A program made the translations under genes and the position numbers. Under the pieces are notes generated by a model. The model was not told where the DNA came from. It did no database searches and saw nothing but the letters and a program-made list of their open reading frames with translations. A stretch of 64,000 nucleotides of DNA from Bog-257 sp963805985 (GTDB lineage Bacteria; Acidobacteriota; Terriglobia; Terriglobales; Acidobacteriaceae): NCBI GenBank assembly GCA_963805985.1, contig CAWDWG010000004.1, forward strand, positions 124,001-188,000, in the 5' to 3' direction. How positions within the stretch are numbered: the first letter of the stretch is position 1; the number at the start of each line of letters is the position of its first letter. This document shows positions 26,686 through 34,632 of the stretch, in pieces.

Positions 26686-26944
26686 CCTAACCTGCAATCA
26701 CAACGGCGCTTTAAACAGGGCTGTTAACCTTCTATTTTAACGCGTCGACACAGCCTTGCATAACCTCACTGCGACGACAGCCTATGCCGTTCACTGGCGC
26801 CGGTGACGCGCGATACATCCGCTCGTTCGTCCCAACTCTACTTCAATCATGCCCCGCAACTGGCACCATGAAAAGCGCCATTTCTGACTTTTCCTTGGGA
26901 GCCACTCGCATGCCGGCAACGAACCGGACGCCGAGCCTAACCGA

Positions 26945-28405
26945 TCACTGCGTTCTCCCTCGCTGTCCGCTGGCCCACTCGTCCCACAGTCGAAACCCCT
27001 TCATCTCATCGTCCAGATGGGTTTCCGGAAACGTCGCTTCGATCTGCTTGCGAGTGTAGCGCGGGCCGATTCGATTCGGCGCATTCGCCAGTTCTACGAG
27101 TAGCTCCGCTGCCATCGCTTCATTGATCTTCAGTTGCTTGAAGTCGACCTTGTCATAGGTGTCCGAGCTGGCGTGATAGTTCACCAGATAATTCGCCGTG
27201 TCCTGGTTGGGCAGGATCGTCGGCACGCCTTCGAGCATGAAGTCGAAGTTATCGGTTCCCAGCTCCGCGTCGTTGGTGACCTCCGCCGCCTTCCATTGCG
27301 CGAACGGCTGCAGCATCGGCGCCAGCGCGGCGTCCACATCCTTACGTCCGCCGGTGGAGAAACTGGTGATCGCGCCGCTGCCCGCATCGAGCACCAGCTC
27401 GGCCACCACGTTGTCCAGTTCTTTGCGATGGACCCGAACATAGTCGAGCGAGCCAAACAAGCCCTGCTCCTCACCGGAGAAGAGAATGAAGCGAATCGTC
27501 CGCCGCGGCTTCACGCCGGCAGCTTTGATGGCGCGCAGAGCGTCGATAACCAGCGCCGCATTGCACCCGTTGTCGAGCGCGCCGGTGCCCAGCTCCCAGG
27601 AATCGAGATGCGCGCCGATGATCACAACTTCGTTCGGCAGCTCACTTCCCTTCAACTCGGCGATTACGTTCTGGCTGGCGATTGCCGGCCGGACGCGGTT
27701 GGGCAACTCGATCGCCATGTTGACCTTCGCGCCGTGCGCGATCAGCCGCTGTATCCGCAGCGAGTCTTCACGCGCCAGCAGCACCTGCGGAATCACATCG
27801 ATGTTGCCATCAACCGAATTGATATGCCGGTACAAAAGATCGTGCTCGCGCGTGGAGGTGAATGCGATCGCGGCGGCCTTGCCTTTCACCGCGGCGTCGA
27901 TGATCGGTGGCGCATTAAAGTACTCTTCGAATAAATCGTTCCAGGTCTTCAGCACATTGCTGTGAACCAGCACGATGGCGCCCGAGATGTCGCCGGCCTT
28001 CGCGAAGTCTGCCGCCGTACCCATGCCGACATCCACCACGCGGGCGGCCGTGTGCTGCAGCGGCGGCGACCAGGCGATGGACTGCGCGCGCACTCGGAAC
28101 TGCACCGGCGCAATCACCTGCACGCGCGTCTCGCCTTCCATCCAGAACGACGGAATCTTGAACTCCTCGGTGTGAAACGAATCGGCGCCGGCTTGTTGGA
28201 ACGCCGCCATCGCCCATTGCACCGACTTCTTGAACGATTCCGTGCCGCTCACCCGGCCACCGATCTCATCGGTCAGGACACGCAGATTTTCTGCGATGGG
28301 CGTGTCCGGCTTGAGGGCCTGCTGCATAACAGCATCGTTGGATTGTGCCATTGCCGCGGCACTGGCGAGAGTGACAGCCAGGAACAACCGGAGAGTTGTA
28401 AGCAT
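26945..28405 (-). CDS. M28 family metallopeptidase, exported
   Basis: A di-zinc aminopeptidase of about 486 residues. It has a signal peptide (LTTLRLFLAVTLASAAAMAQ), a PA-like insert around 130-240, and the M28 metal site: His and Asp in GAHLDSWELGTGALDNG, Glu-Glu in FSGEEQGLFGS, Asp in VLDAGSGA and the distal His in NYHASSDTYDK. All metal ligands are present. Start ATG 28405 gives a normal signal peptide; the ribosome site is weak. It is transcribed divergently from the GNAT gene. It probably trims peptides in the periplasm. Confidence 0.92.
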   Translation of the reverse strand: MLTTLRLFLAVTLASAAAMAQSNDAVMQQALKPDTPIAENLRVLTDEIGGRVSGTESFKKSVQWAMAAFQQAGADSFHTEEFKIPSFWMEGETRVQVIAPVQFRVRAQSIAWSPPLQHTAARVVDVGMGTAADFAKAGDISGAIVLVHSNVLKTWNDLFEEYFNAPPIIDAAVKGKAAAIAFTSTREHDLLYRHINSVDGNIDVIPQVLLAREDSLRIQRLIAHGAKVNMAIELPNRVRPAIASQNVIAELKGSELPNEVVIIGAHLDSWELGTGALDNGCNAALVIDALRAIKAAGVKPRRTIRFILFSGEEQGLFGSLDYVRVHRKELDNVVAELVLDAGSGAITSFSTGGRKDVDAALAPMLQPFAQWKAAEVTNDAELGTDNFDFMLEGVPTILPNQDTANYLVNYHASSDTYDKVDFKQLKINEAMAAELLVELANAPNRIGPRYTRKQIEATFPETHLDDEMKGFRLWDEWASGQRGRTQ

Positions 28406-28507
28406 GGTGAGCCATTTTACAGGGACAGACGCTTTCAGCCGAACGCTAAAGGCAGTCGGCCGCATCTCAAGCGCGATAGGATGAGTAAGACTTCAGGAGG
28501 GTCCCGC

Positions 28508-29005
28508 TTGAGCAATCCTGAGATCGTACCGATGACCGGACAGCACTGGGACGCCGTGCGTGCGATCTTCGCGCAAGGCATCGCCACCGGTGACGCCACG
28601 TTCGAGACGACGGTACCGTCATGGCAGGACTGGGAGGCGCGCCATCTGAGCAGCTGCCGTCTGGTCGCGATTCGCGAAGGCGAAGTGCTGGGCTGGGCGG
28701 CGCTCAGTCCGGTCTCGGTGCGGCAGGTTTATCGCGGCGTTAGTGAGGTTAGCGTCTACATTGCCGATAACGCGCGCGGCCAAAAAATTGGCACGGCACT
28801 GCTCGAGGCGCTCGTCGCGGAGTCGGAGCGGAACGGCATTTGGACTCTGCAGGCCGGCATTTTCTCGGAGAATGTGGCAAGTATTCGCTTGCATGAGAAA
28901 CTCGGCTTCCGCATCGTCGGCACGCGCGAGCGAATCGGATGCCTCCACGGCCGCTGGCGCGACACGGTACTGATGGAGCGTAGGAGCAAGGTTGTGGAAG
29001 CCTAG
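28508..29005 (+). CDS. GNAT N-acetyltransferase, PAT-like
   Basis: A 165-residue acetyltransferase resembling phosphinothricin/methionine-sulfoximine acetyltransferases. Acceptor-side motif GDATFETTVPSWQDW (~19-33), acetyl-CoA loop ARGQKIGTALL (~90), and the typical ending SIRLHEKLGFRIVGTRERIG. I chose TTG 28508, because AGGAGG sits exactly 7 nt upstream, whereas the in-frame ATG at 28481 has no ribosome site. The substrate could be an amino-acid-like toxin; that is inferred from the family. Confidence 0.88.
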   Translation: MSNPEIVPMTGQHWDAVRAIFAQGIATGDATFETTVPSWQDWEARHLSSCRLVAIREGEVLGWAALSPVSVRQVYRGVSEVSVYIADNARGQKIGTALLEALVAESERNGIWTLQAGIFSENVASIRLHEKLGFRIVGTRERIGCLHGRWRDTVLMERRSKVVEA

Positions 29006-29020
29006 CTCGGAGATGCCGGC

Positions 29021-29506
29021 CTACGTCGCGTCGCTATGCTTCTTCTTTAAGTATTTGGCGAACATGCGCTGCGGATCGATCTCGATGAACTTGCCGGTAC
29101 TGCGAGCCAGCACTTCGCCCTCGCGGTTGCGAATCTCGGCGGCGCGATAGTGTTCGCGCCCGCGTACGCGCTCCTCCCAGCCCTCGGTAATCAGCGGCTT
29201 CGATAACGGCACCGGCTTCAGGTATGTCACTTCCATCGTGCTCGTCAGGCAGACGATGTTGTGCAGCTTGTTCACCTTGCCCATCGCTTCGTCGAGGATG
29301 GTGGCGATGATGCCGCCATGGGCGTGTGCCGGCGGCCCGACGAATCGCCCTTGCAGACGAAAGCGGCAGACGAAGCGCTCGCGCTCCTCGTCCAGCACAA
29401 ACTTCAACCGCAATCCGGTTTCGTTCTGCGGTCCGCAACCGAAGCACTTGTTGCCGAACTGACGCTGCTTGACGTGATGTCCGTGGACGGGCTTGTGCTG
29501 GGGCAT
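29021..29506 (-). CDS. PaaI-type hotdog thioesterase
   Basis: A 161-residue acyl-CoA thioesterase of the hotdog fold. It has a Cys-rich N-terminus (NKCFGCGPQN), often seen in this subgroup, and the catalytic-loop signature HAHGGIIATILDEAMG near residue 70. The start at ATG 29506 follows the family; the 72-bp upstream extension is low-complexity repeat DNA. It converges on the GNAT gene with only 15 bp between the stops. Confidence 0.88.
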   Translation of the reverse strand: MPQHKPVHGHHVKQRQFGNKCFGCGPQNETGLRLKFVLDEERERFVCRFRLQGRFVGPPAHAHGGIIATILDEAMGKVNKLHNIVCLTSTMEVTYLKPVPLSKPLITEGWEERVRGREHYRAAEIRNREGEVLARSTGKFIEIDPQRMFAKYLKKKHSDAT

Positions 29507-29548
29507 GTAATCAAGATGAGGCAGCGCAGTCGAAAAAAGCAAGGTTTC

Positions 29549-29704
29549 GACCGTGAGCCGTCGGCGGTCGACTCTCAACTGTCGGCTTTGCGGCTTGAGC
29601 TGGTGGGTCGCTTTTTCGCCGTTCGCCGGAGCGGTCGTGCCGTACTACGAGCTGCGAAGTGTTGTCCTTCTGGCGAAAAGCGAACAGCGAGCCACCGACA
29701 GCTA
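29549..29704. repeat. heptad repeats between thioesterase and small membrane protein genes
   Basis: Degenerate 7-bp units: G-rich GTC words around 29549-29592, TTCGCCG-type words around 29611-29630, and AGCGANN-type words at 29675-29700. No gene is likely here. Confidence 0.6.
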
Positions 29705-30004
29705 AAAGAGGTGCGGATTATTCGGATTGCCCGAGTCGATGACGATCTGCTGATCGGTATGCCGGCTCTGGTACCAGCACGGCTTAACCCCGAGCTGCGG
29801 AAACAGTGAGTTGGAGCAGTTCACGTCCTGATCGCCGGCGTAATCGTATTCGGTCTTGCCGCTCTTCAGCTTCACGGCGTAGTACGTGTGCACCGTCACC
29901 GTCCCCAGCGTATCGCGCCGGGGAATCCGCAGATGCAGTGACAAAAAATCACCGGCGTAGAAAACGACGCATACGATGACGAAGATGAGGAGGATTCGCT
30001 TCAT
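29702..30004 (-). CDS. small membrane-anchored hypothetical protein
   Basis: A 100-residue protein from ATG 30004 with an N-terminal hydrophobic helix (RILLIFVIVCVVFYAGDFLSL), then a periplasmic domain with two Cys (VNCSNS, KPCWYQ) that could pair. The conserved look of HTYYAVKLKSGKTEYDYAG suggests a real gene. The family is unknown. Confidence 0.72.
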   Translation of the reverse strand: MKRILLIFVIVCVVFYAGDFLSLHLRIPRRDTLGTVTVHTYYAVKLKSGKTEYDYAGDQDVNCSNSLFPQLGVKPCWYQSRHTDQQIVIDSGNPNNPHLF

Positions 30005-30043
30005 GGACCGATGCAATGCGGATCAATTGTAAGGCAAGGGCGC

Positions 30044-30083
30044 GATTCGCTTGTCGCCATTCGCTTTTCGGTTTTCGCTTGTC
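30044..30083. repeat. heptad repeats (NNTTCGC)
   Basis: Five 7-bp units of NNTTCGC/NNGTCGC type upstream of the 100-residue protein gene. The next ~200 bp up to the oxidase gene (30084-30281) show nothing else. Confidence 0.65.
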
Positions 30084-30281
30084 AAAAACTTCCTGTTGAG
30101 AACAATTAGGCCCCGACCACGATTCGTCTTGCCGACAACCACAGATTCGGCGAGTAATGCTCTCTGGCGAACCGCAAACAGCGATAGCGCAGATTGGTGT
30201 CGCGAAGGACTTGAGTTTAAGCCCCGGTGGCGCGCATCATAATGTCACGGGAGGCTGTGACGAAGTTCCGGCCGCTTTTGT

Positions 30282-31031
30282 ATGCCTCGCTCCAGCAACC
30301 TTCGTGAGTCCAAGACCTTGCCCGGCGGCGGAGGCCGTGGTCCTACGGCCAACTGGCCCGGCGGATGGGGTGGCGGGGGCGGCCGTGGTGGCGACGACCA
30401 GCCCAGCTACGGCGAACGGCTGCGGAGATTGCGACTCGGCCTGCTGCTCGCATTGTCGTCGGTCGTCATGCTGTTCGTGTCGTTCACCACGGCCTACGTG
30501 GTGCGCAAGGCCGGCGCGGTGTGGGATCCGGCGCGCAACGACTACATCAGCAACTGGCTGCCGCTGACCCTGCCGATCCGAATTCTGCTTTGCAATACCT
30601 TCATCCTCGTGCTCAGCAGCATCACGCTGGAGATCGCACGCCGCCGCGCCGCCGAAGATGTTGCGCTTGCGCCCATCGCCGGCATCCCGGGAATTCGCGT
30701 CAACTACCGGCACGCGCTTCCCTGGCTCTGGAGCACGGTTCTGCTCGGCCTCGGATTCCTTGCTGGGCAGATTTTCGCGTGGCATGTTCTCGAGCTCAGC
30801 AATGTGCATTTCGCTTCCAACGCCAGCAGTTCATTCTTCTTCCTCCTCACCGGTGTTCACGCGATCCACTTGCTCGGCGGCGTGCTGGCGCTGCTTTACG
30901 CGGGAATCACCAACTGGCTGAATAAGCCGCCGGAGACGCGCCGCATGATCATCGACGTCACCGCCTGGTACTGGCATTTCATGGGGGCGCTCTGGCTGTA
31001 TATCTTCGGGCTGCTGTACTTCGGGCGGTAG
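30282..31031 (+). CDS. cytochrome c oxidase subunit III-like protein
   Basis: A 249-residue heme-copper oxidase subunit III family protein. An unusual Gly-rich, likely cytoplasmic N-terminus (~1-45) is followed by five hydrophobic helices. The family ending VTAWYWHFMGALWLYIFGLLYFGR, with the glutamate-bearing third-helix region GQIFAWHVLEL, is clear. No subunit I or II gene lies near it, so it is an orphan here. The start has only a weak ribosome site. Confidence 0.88.
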   Translation: MPRSSNLRESKTLPGGGGRGPTANWPGGWGGGGGRGGDDQPSYGERLRRLRLGLLLALSSVVMLFVSFTTAYVVRKAGAVWDPARNDYISNWLPLTLPIRILLCNTFILVLSSITLEIARRRAAEDVALAPIAGIPGIRVNYRHALPWLWSTVLLGLGFLAGQIFAWHVLELSNVHFASNASSSFFFLLTGVHAIHLLGGVLALLYAGITNWLNKPPETRRMIIDVTAWYWHFMGALWLYIFGLLYFGR

Positions 31032-31037
31032 GTTGTT

Positions 31038-31421
31038 TTTCACCACGGAGGCACGGAGAACACGGAATCGGTTAGTGCCGTCGAGCATGCACAAGTCAAT
31101 GAGTAAGGAACATGTAGACGAAGAATCCAGCCACTCCGACCGTGATAACTCCCACAACTCTCCACAGCCATAAGGGCATTCGCGCGAAGCCGGTCCTGAA
31201 GTACGGTCCGTCCGCATTCTCCCGCTTCACAGCGCGAGGATTCAGAATCGCGTAGCTTCCGAGCATCAGTAACGCCACAGCCAAAACCAGAAACATCCAG
31301 CGCTCGCCCACGCTAAGCTTGCTCCTTCTCGCATTGTTGCCTCATGGTAATCATAGCCCGCAGTTCTCTCCGGCCCAAACAGTCCAAGGAATTCCGTGTT
31401 CTCCGTGCCTCCGTGGTGAAA
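31038..31421. repeat. 31-bp perfect inverted repeat bracketing a small gene
   Basis: The arms at 31038-31068 and 31391-31421 are exact inverted copies built from CACGGAG-type words. They are 322 bp apart and enclose the 71-residue membrane protein gene. Such CACGGAG words belong to a short tandem repeat type seen in several bacterial phyla. Confidence 0.8.
31096..31311 (-). CDS. small two-helix membrane protein
   Basis: A 71-residue protein with two transmembrane helices (MFLVLAVALLMLGSYAI and WLWRVVGVITVGVAGFFVYMF) and a charged loop ending in GFARMPLWLWRV. It starts at GTG with AAGGAG upstream. The function is unknown. It lies between two inverted repeat arms and is opposite in direction to the genes on each side. 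Confidence 0.68.
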   Translation of the reverse strand: MGERWMFLVLAVALLMLGSYAILNPRAVKRENADGPYFRTGFARMPLWLWRVVGVITVGVAGFFVYMFLTH

Positions 31422-31460
31422 TCAGCCTGCAAGTTCGTCATTCCACGCCAAATCCAGTTC

Positions 31461-31502
31461 TTGACATCAATCACAAATTGCAATACAGTAATTGCGATTT
31501 GT
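31461..31502 (+). promoter_or_regulatory. promoter with overlapping palindromic operator
   Basis: TTGACA at 31461-31466 and TACAGT at 31484-31489 (17-bp spacing) form a plausible -35/-10 pair. The near-perfect palindrome ACAAATTGCAAT-6-ATTGCGATTTGT (31473-31502, 11 of 12 pairs) overlaps the -10 box and ends 16 bp before the XRE gene. This is the usual place for autoregulation by a helix-turn-helix repressor. Confidence 0.65.
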
Positions 31503-31517
31503 AATAAAATTGACGAC

Positions 31518-32042
31518 ATGAAATTAGGCGAGAAGCTTCGGTATCTGCGGCTGGTCGAGGGCACGCTGCGCGGCATGGATCGCGAGATGACGCAACAGGA
31601 TCTGGTCCGCGCGTTGAAGAAAGAGATTGGCAAGGGGCTGAGCCAGTCCTACCTCTCGCAGATTGAGAGCGGAGCGCGGCCGCACCTGACCAACGCTTCG
31701 CGCATGCTGCTGGCGCGGTTTTTCAAGGTTCATCCCGGTTATCTGGTGGATGATCCCGAGGGCTATCACACCGAGTTGACCAGCGACCTGCGCGCCACGG
31801 AAGACCGGCTGGATCTGTGGCTGATTAGCGGCGCCGAGCAGTTCGCACACGACGCCGAGCTGAGCCACGCGCTGTTGCAACTGGCGAAGCATGGTGACAC
31901 GCGCAAGTGTCTGGTGCTGATGGGCGCGATTCTGGAGACGCCGGAGCTGGTGGATCGGCTGGTCGAGGTGTTGAAGCCGGGGCTCGCAGCTTCACCCCAT
32001 CGCAGACGCGGAGCGGCGAGATCCGCTGGAGCGAAATTATGA
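31518..32042 (+). CDS. XRE-family helix-turn-helix regulator
   Basis: A 174-residue DNA-binding protein. The N-terminal ~70 residues form a Cro/CI-type HTH (MTQQDLVRALKKE...LSQSYLSQIESGARPHLTNASRM). It continues with a C-terminal helical domain that may bind a ligand or dimerise, and a basic tail. Start ATG 31518 follows the palindromic operator at 31473-31502, suggesting autorepression. The stop overlaps the NfeD-like gene by 4 bp (ATGA), so it heads the membrane-stress operon. Confidence 0.87.
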   Translation: MKLGEKLRYLRLVEGTLRGMDREMTQQDLVRALKKEIGKGLSQSYLSQIESGARPHLTNASRMLLARFFKVHPGYLVDDPEGYHTELTSDLRATEDRLDLWLISGAEQFAHDAELSHALLQLAKHGDTRKCLVLMGAILETPELVDRLVEVLKPGLAASPHRRRGAARSAGAKL

Positions 32043-32686
32043 CGGCATGGGCGATCTTCTATCTCGTTTGCTTCCTGGTGGGCGTGACCCTAACCGTATT
32101 GGCCTTCCTCGGCGGAGGCTGGCATGTGCCGCACTTCAATATTCATACGCCGCATGTGCCGATTCACACGCCGCACGTCTCGCTGCCGCATGGCGGACAG
32201 GTTGCCGCGCCGCACGCAGCCGGTGGAGCGCACGCTGGAGCATCGGGCGCGGAGATGCCGTTCCTCAACTTCGGCACCATCGCCGCGTTCCTGGTTTGGT
32301 TTGGCGGAGCGGGCTACTTGCTCACTCGCTACTCGACTCTGATGGTCAGCCTGGTATTGATCCTTGCGGTGGCAGTCGGAATCGTCGGCGCCAACATCAT
32401 CTTCTGGTTCGTAGTGAAGCTGTTGATGAAACACGATCGCGAACTCGATCCCGCCGACTACGAGCGAGTGGGAGTGCTGGGCCGCATTGTCAGCCCGGTT
32501 CGAGCGGGCGGTACCGGCGAAATGATTTTCTCGCAGGAAGGTACGCGCCACACCTGCGGCGTCCGCAGCGAAGACGGCGCGGCCTTGGACAAAGGAACGG
32601 AAGTCATCATCACGCGCTACGAGAAAGGCATCGCCTATGTACGGCGGTGGGACGAAATGGCGGGCAAGGAAGCCGCGAGCCACTAG
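32039..32686 (+). CDS. NfeD-like membrane protein with His-rich insert
   Basis: A 215-residue protein with an N-terminal helix (~4-25), then a His/Pro-rich stretch (~29-60) with repeated H-x-PH words such as IHTPHVPIHTPHV, two more helices (~77-125), and a C-terminal OB-fold of the NfeD type (~145-205, GVLGRIVSPVRAGGTGEM). It resembles B. subtilis YuaF (NfeD1b), the usual partner of flotillin. The flotillin gene follows after ~100 bp of heptad repeat. The His-rich part, exposed outside the membrane if the topology is usual, could bind metal; this is inference. Confidence 0.82.
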   Translation: MTAWAIFYLVCFLVGVTLTVLAFLGGGWHVPHFNIHTPHVPIHTPHVSLPHGGQVAAPHAAGGAHAGASGAEMPFLNFGTIAAFLVWFGGAGYLLTRYSTLMVSLVLILAVAVGIVGANIIFWFVVKLLMKHDRELDPADYERVGVLGRIVSPVRAGGTGEMIFSQEGTRHTCGVRSEDGAALDKGTEVIITRYEKGIAYVRRWDEMAGKEAASH

Positions 32687-32768
32687 CTTCGAGCTACGAG
32701 CTTGGGGTAGCAGCCAGTTGCTACTCGAAGTTGAAGCTCGCGGCTCGGAGCTCGAAGCTCGCCGCTGC
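32684..32768. repeat. heptad repeats between nfeD-like and flotillin genes
   Basis: Degenerate 7-bp units of AGCTNCG type at 32694-32715 and NNNGCTC type at 32735-32768. They fill almost the whole gap, leaving only the flotillin ribosome site AAGGAGACG. Confidence 0.7.
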
Positions 32769-32783
32769 ACTTAAGGAGACGTT

Positions 32784-34253
32784 ATGCCGCACATTCCAAC
32801 TGAGGTGTTAATCATCGCGTGGACAGCCGTCGCAGCGATCATTCTGCTGATGGCTATCTTCGCCAAACTGTATCGCAAAGCTGGACCCAACGAAGCTCTC
32901 GTGGTTTACGGCTTCCGCGGTATGCGAGTGATCAAGGGGCACGGCACGGTCATCCTGCCCATGGTCGAAAACTGCCGTCAACTCTCGCTCGAACTGATGT
33001 CGTTTGACGTCGCGCCGCAGCAGGACCTCTACACCAAGCAGGGCGTCGCGGTTACCGTTGAAGCCGTCGCGCAAATCAAAGTCAAGTCGGATCCCGAGTC
33101 GATCATGACCGCGTCGGAGCAATTCCTCACCAAGACGCCGCCCGATCGCGAGGCGCTGATCCGGCTCGTCATGGAAGGCCACTTGCGCGGGATCATCGGC
33201 CAGCTCACTGTCGAAGAGATCGTGAAGCAGCCGGAGATGGTCGCTGACCGCATGCGCTCGACCTGTGCTGATGACATCAACAAGATGGGCCTGGAGGTCA
33301 TCTCGTTCACCATCAAAGAGGTCCGCGACAAGAACGAGTACATCACCAACATGGGCCGGCCCGACATCGCGCGCATCAAGCGCGACGCCGACGTGGCTAC
33401 CGCCGAAGCCGATCGCGATACCGCCATCCGGCGTGCCATCGCACTGCGCGAATCGGCGACTGCCAAAGCTCAAGCGGATCAGGAGCGAGTTGCGGCAGAG
33501 ACGGCTTCCCTCGCCCGCCAGGCTGAGGCGCAGCGCGATCTCGAGGTGAAGAAAGCAACCTACAACGAGTTGATAAAGCGCCAGCAAGCGCAGGCCGACA
33601 AGGCCTACGAGATCCAGACCAACGTCATGCAGCAGCAGGTGATCGCCGAGTCGGTGAAGGTGCAGCAGGTGGAGAAGGAAGCGCAGGTGAAAGTGCAGGA
33701 GGCGGAGATCAATCGTCGCGAGAAGGAGCTGATTGCCACCGTACTGAAGGGCGCCGAGATCGAGCGCCAACGTATTGAGACGCTAGCCAACGCCGAGCGC
33801 CAGCGCCTGACGGTGGAAGCCGAGGGCCACGCCAGCGCGATCCGCGCGCAGGGCGAGGCCGAAGCCGAGATCATCTTCAAGAAGGGCGACGCCGAAGCTC
33901 GCGCCATGAACGTGAAGGCGGCAGCCTTCCAGGAGTACAACCAGGCCGCTGTTTTCGACAAGCTGATCACCGGATTGCCCGAGATCGTGAAGGCGCTGGC
34001 CAGCCCGCTGGCGAATGTCGACAAGATCACCATCGTCTCCACCGGCAACGGTCATTCGGCCGGGATGAACAAGATCACCGGCGACATCACCGAAATGGCG
34101 GCGCAGGTGCCGGCGCTGTTCGAGGCGCTCTCGGGCATGCCGATGTCGGACCTGCTGGGCAAGATCCGGACGATTGGCGACAAGGCTCCGAAGCCGGACA
34201 GCCTGCCGCCAGCGGATGACGGGAAGTCCAAAGCGGCGGGTGCGGGAAAGTAG
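32784..34253 (+). CDS. flotillin-like SPFH protein
   Basis: A 489-residue flotillin (FloT/YuaG-like). It has an N-terminal membrane helix (~8-28), an SPFH domain (~35-210), a long Ala/Glu/Gln-rich coiled coil (~210-370), and the C-terminal assembly region ending SGMPMSDLLGKIRTIGDK. It organises functional membrane microdomains. Its position after NfeD, with PspA downstream, is a known combination. Start ATG 32784 has AAGGAGACGTT upstream. Confidence 0.94.
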   Translation: MPHIPTEVLIIAWTAVAAIILLMAIFAKLYRKAGPNEALVVYGFRGMRVIKGHGTVILPMVENCRQLSLELMSFDVAPQQDLYTKQGVAVTVEAVAQIKVKSDPESIMTASEQFLTKTPPDREALIRLVMEGHLRGIIGQLTVEEIVKQPEMVADRMRSTCADDINKMGLEVISFTIKEVRDKNEYITNMGRPDIARIKRDADVATAEADRDTAIRRAIALRESATAKAQADQERVAAETASLARQAEAQRDLEVKKATYNELIKRQQAQADKAYEIQTNVMQQQVIAESVKVQQVEKEAQVKVQEAEINRREKELIATVLKGAEIERQRIETLANAERQRLTVEAEGHASAIRAQGEAEAEIIFKKGDAEARAMNVKAAAFQEYNQAAVFDKLITGLPEIVKALASPLANVDKITIVSTGNGHSAGMNKITGDITEMAAQVPALFEALSGMPMSDLLGKIRTIGDKAPKPDSLPPADDGKSKAAGAGK

Positions 34254-34322
34254 GGAGAGCTGGCCTTTATGCCAGCGTCCCAGGATGTTCGCTTCTCGAT
34301 ACGGCTTTAGCCCTCGAAAGGC

Positions 34323-34360
34323 AACCCACTCATTCGAAACCCGCGAATGAGTGGGGCACC
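34323..34360 (+). repeat. hairpin with GGGGCACC tail, left copy
   Basis: CCCACTCATTCG and its complement around a 7-nt loop, followed by GGGGCACC. A nearly identical inverted copy lies at 34578-34615, on the other side of a 57-residue ORF. Confidence 0.75.
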
Positions 34361-34390
34361 CGAGCCGAAGGGCTCAACAAAGGACTCGTT

Positions 34391-34564
34391 ATGCAGGACG
34401 AACACGACAGCACGCGACAGCTGGTGAATCTGGGATTGACAGGGACGCTGTTGGGAGTGGTAGCACGCTTCATCACCCACTCCAATATCGCGGTCCTGAT
34501 TGGAACGGTGGGAGGCCTGCTCGTCGCCTTCTTCCTGGCTGCAATTCGTGGCGAGCAGGTATGA
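34391..34564 (+). CDS. 57-residue small membrane protein
   Basis: ATG 34391 to TGA 34564 encodes MQDEHDSTRQLVNLGLTGTL and continues into two hydrophobic stretches (~13-30 and ~34-50) ending AAIRGEQV. A purine-rich AAAGGA lies upstream. The family is unknown, but the polar N-terminus and hydrophobic pattern look coding. It sits between flotillin and pspA on the same strand and inside a pair of inverted hairpin elements. Confidence 0.65.
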   Translation: MQDEHDSTRQLVNLGLTGTLLGVVARFITHSNIAVLIGTVGGLLVAFFLAAIRGEQV

Positions 34565-34577
34565 AAATCATGAAAGG

Positions 34578-34615
34578 GGTGCCCCACTCATTCGCGGTTT
34601 TCGAATGAGTGGGTT
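34578..34615 (-). repeat. hairpin with GGGGCACC tail, right inverted copy
   Basis: The inverted counterpart of 34323-34360, with one mismatch over 36 bases. The stem is identical, and the tail now reads GGTGCCCC on the plus strand. Confidence 0.75.
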
Positions 34616-34632
34616 CACACAAGGAGCTGGTT

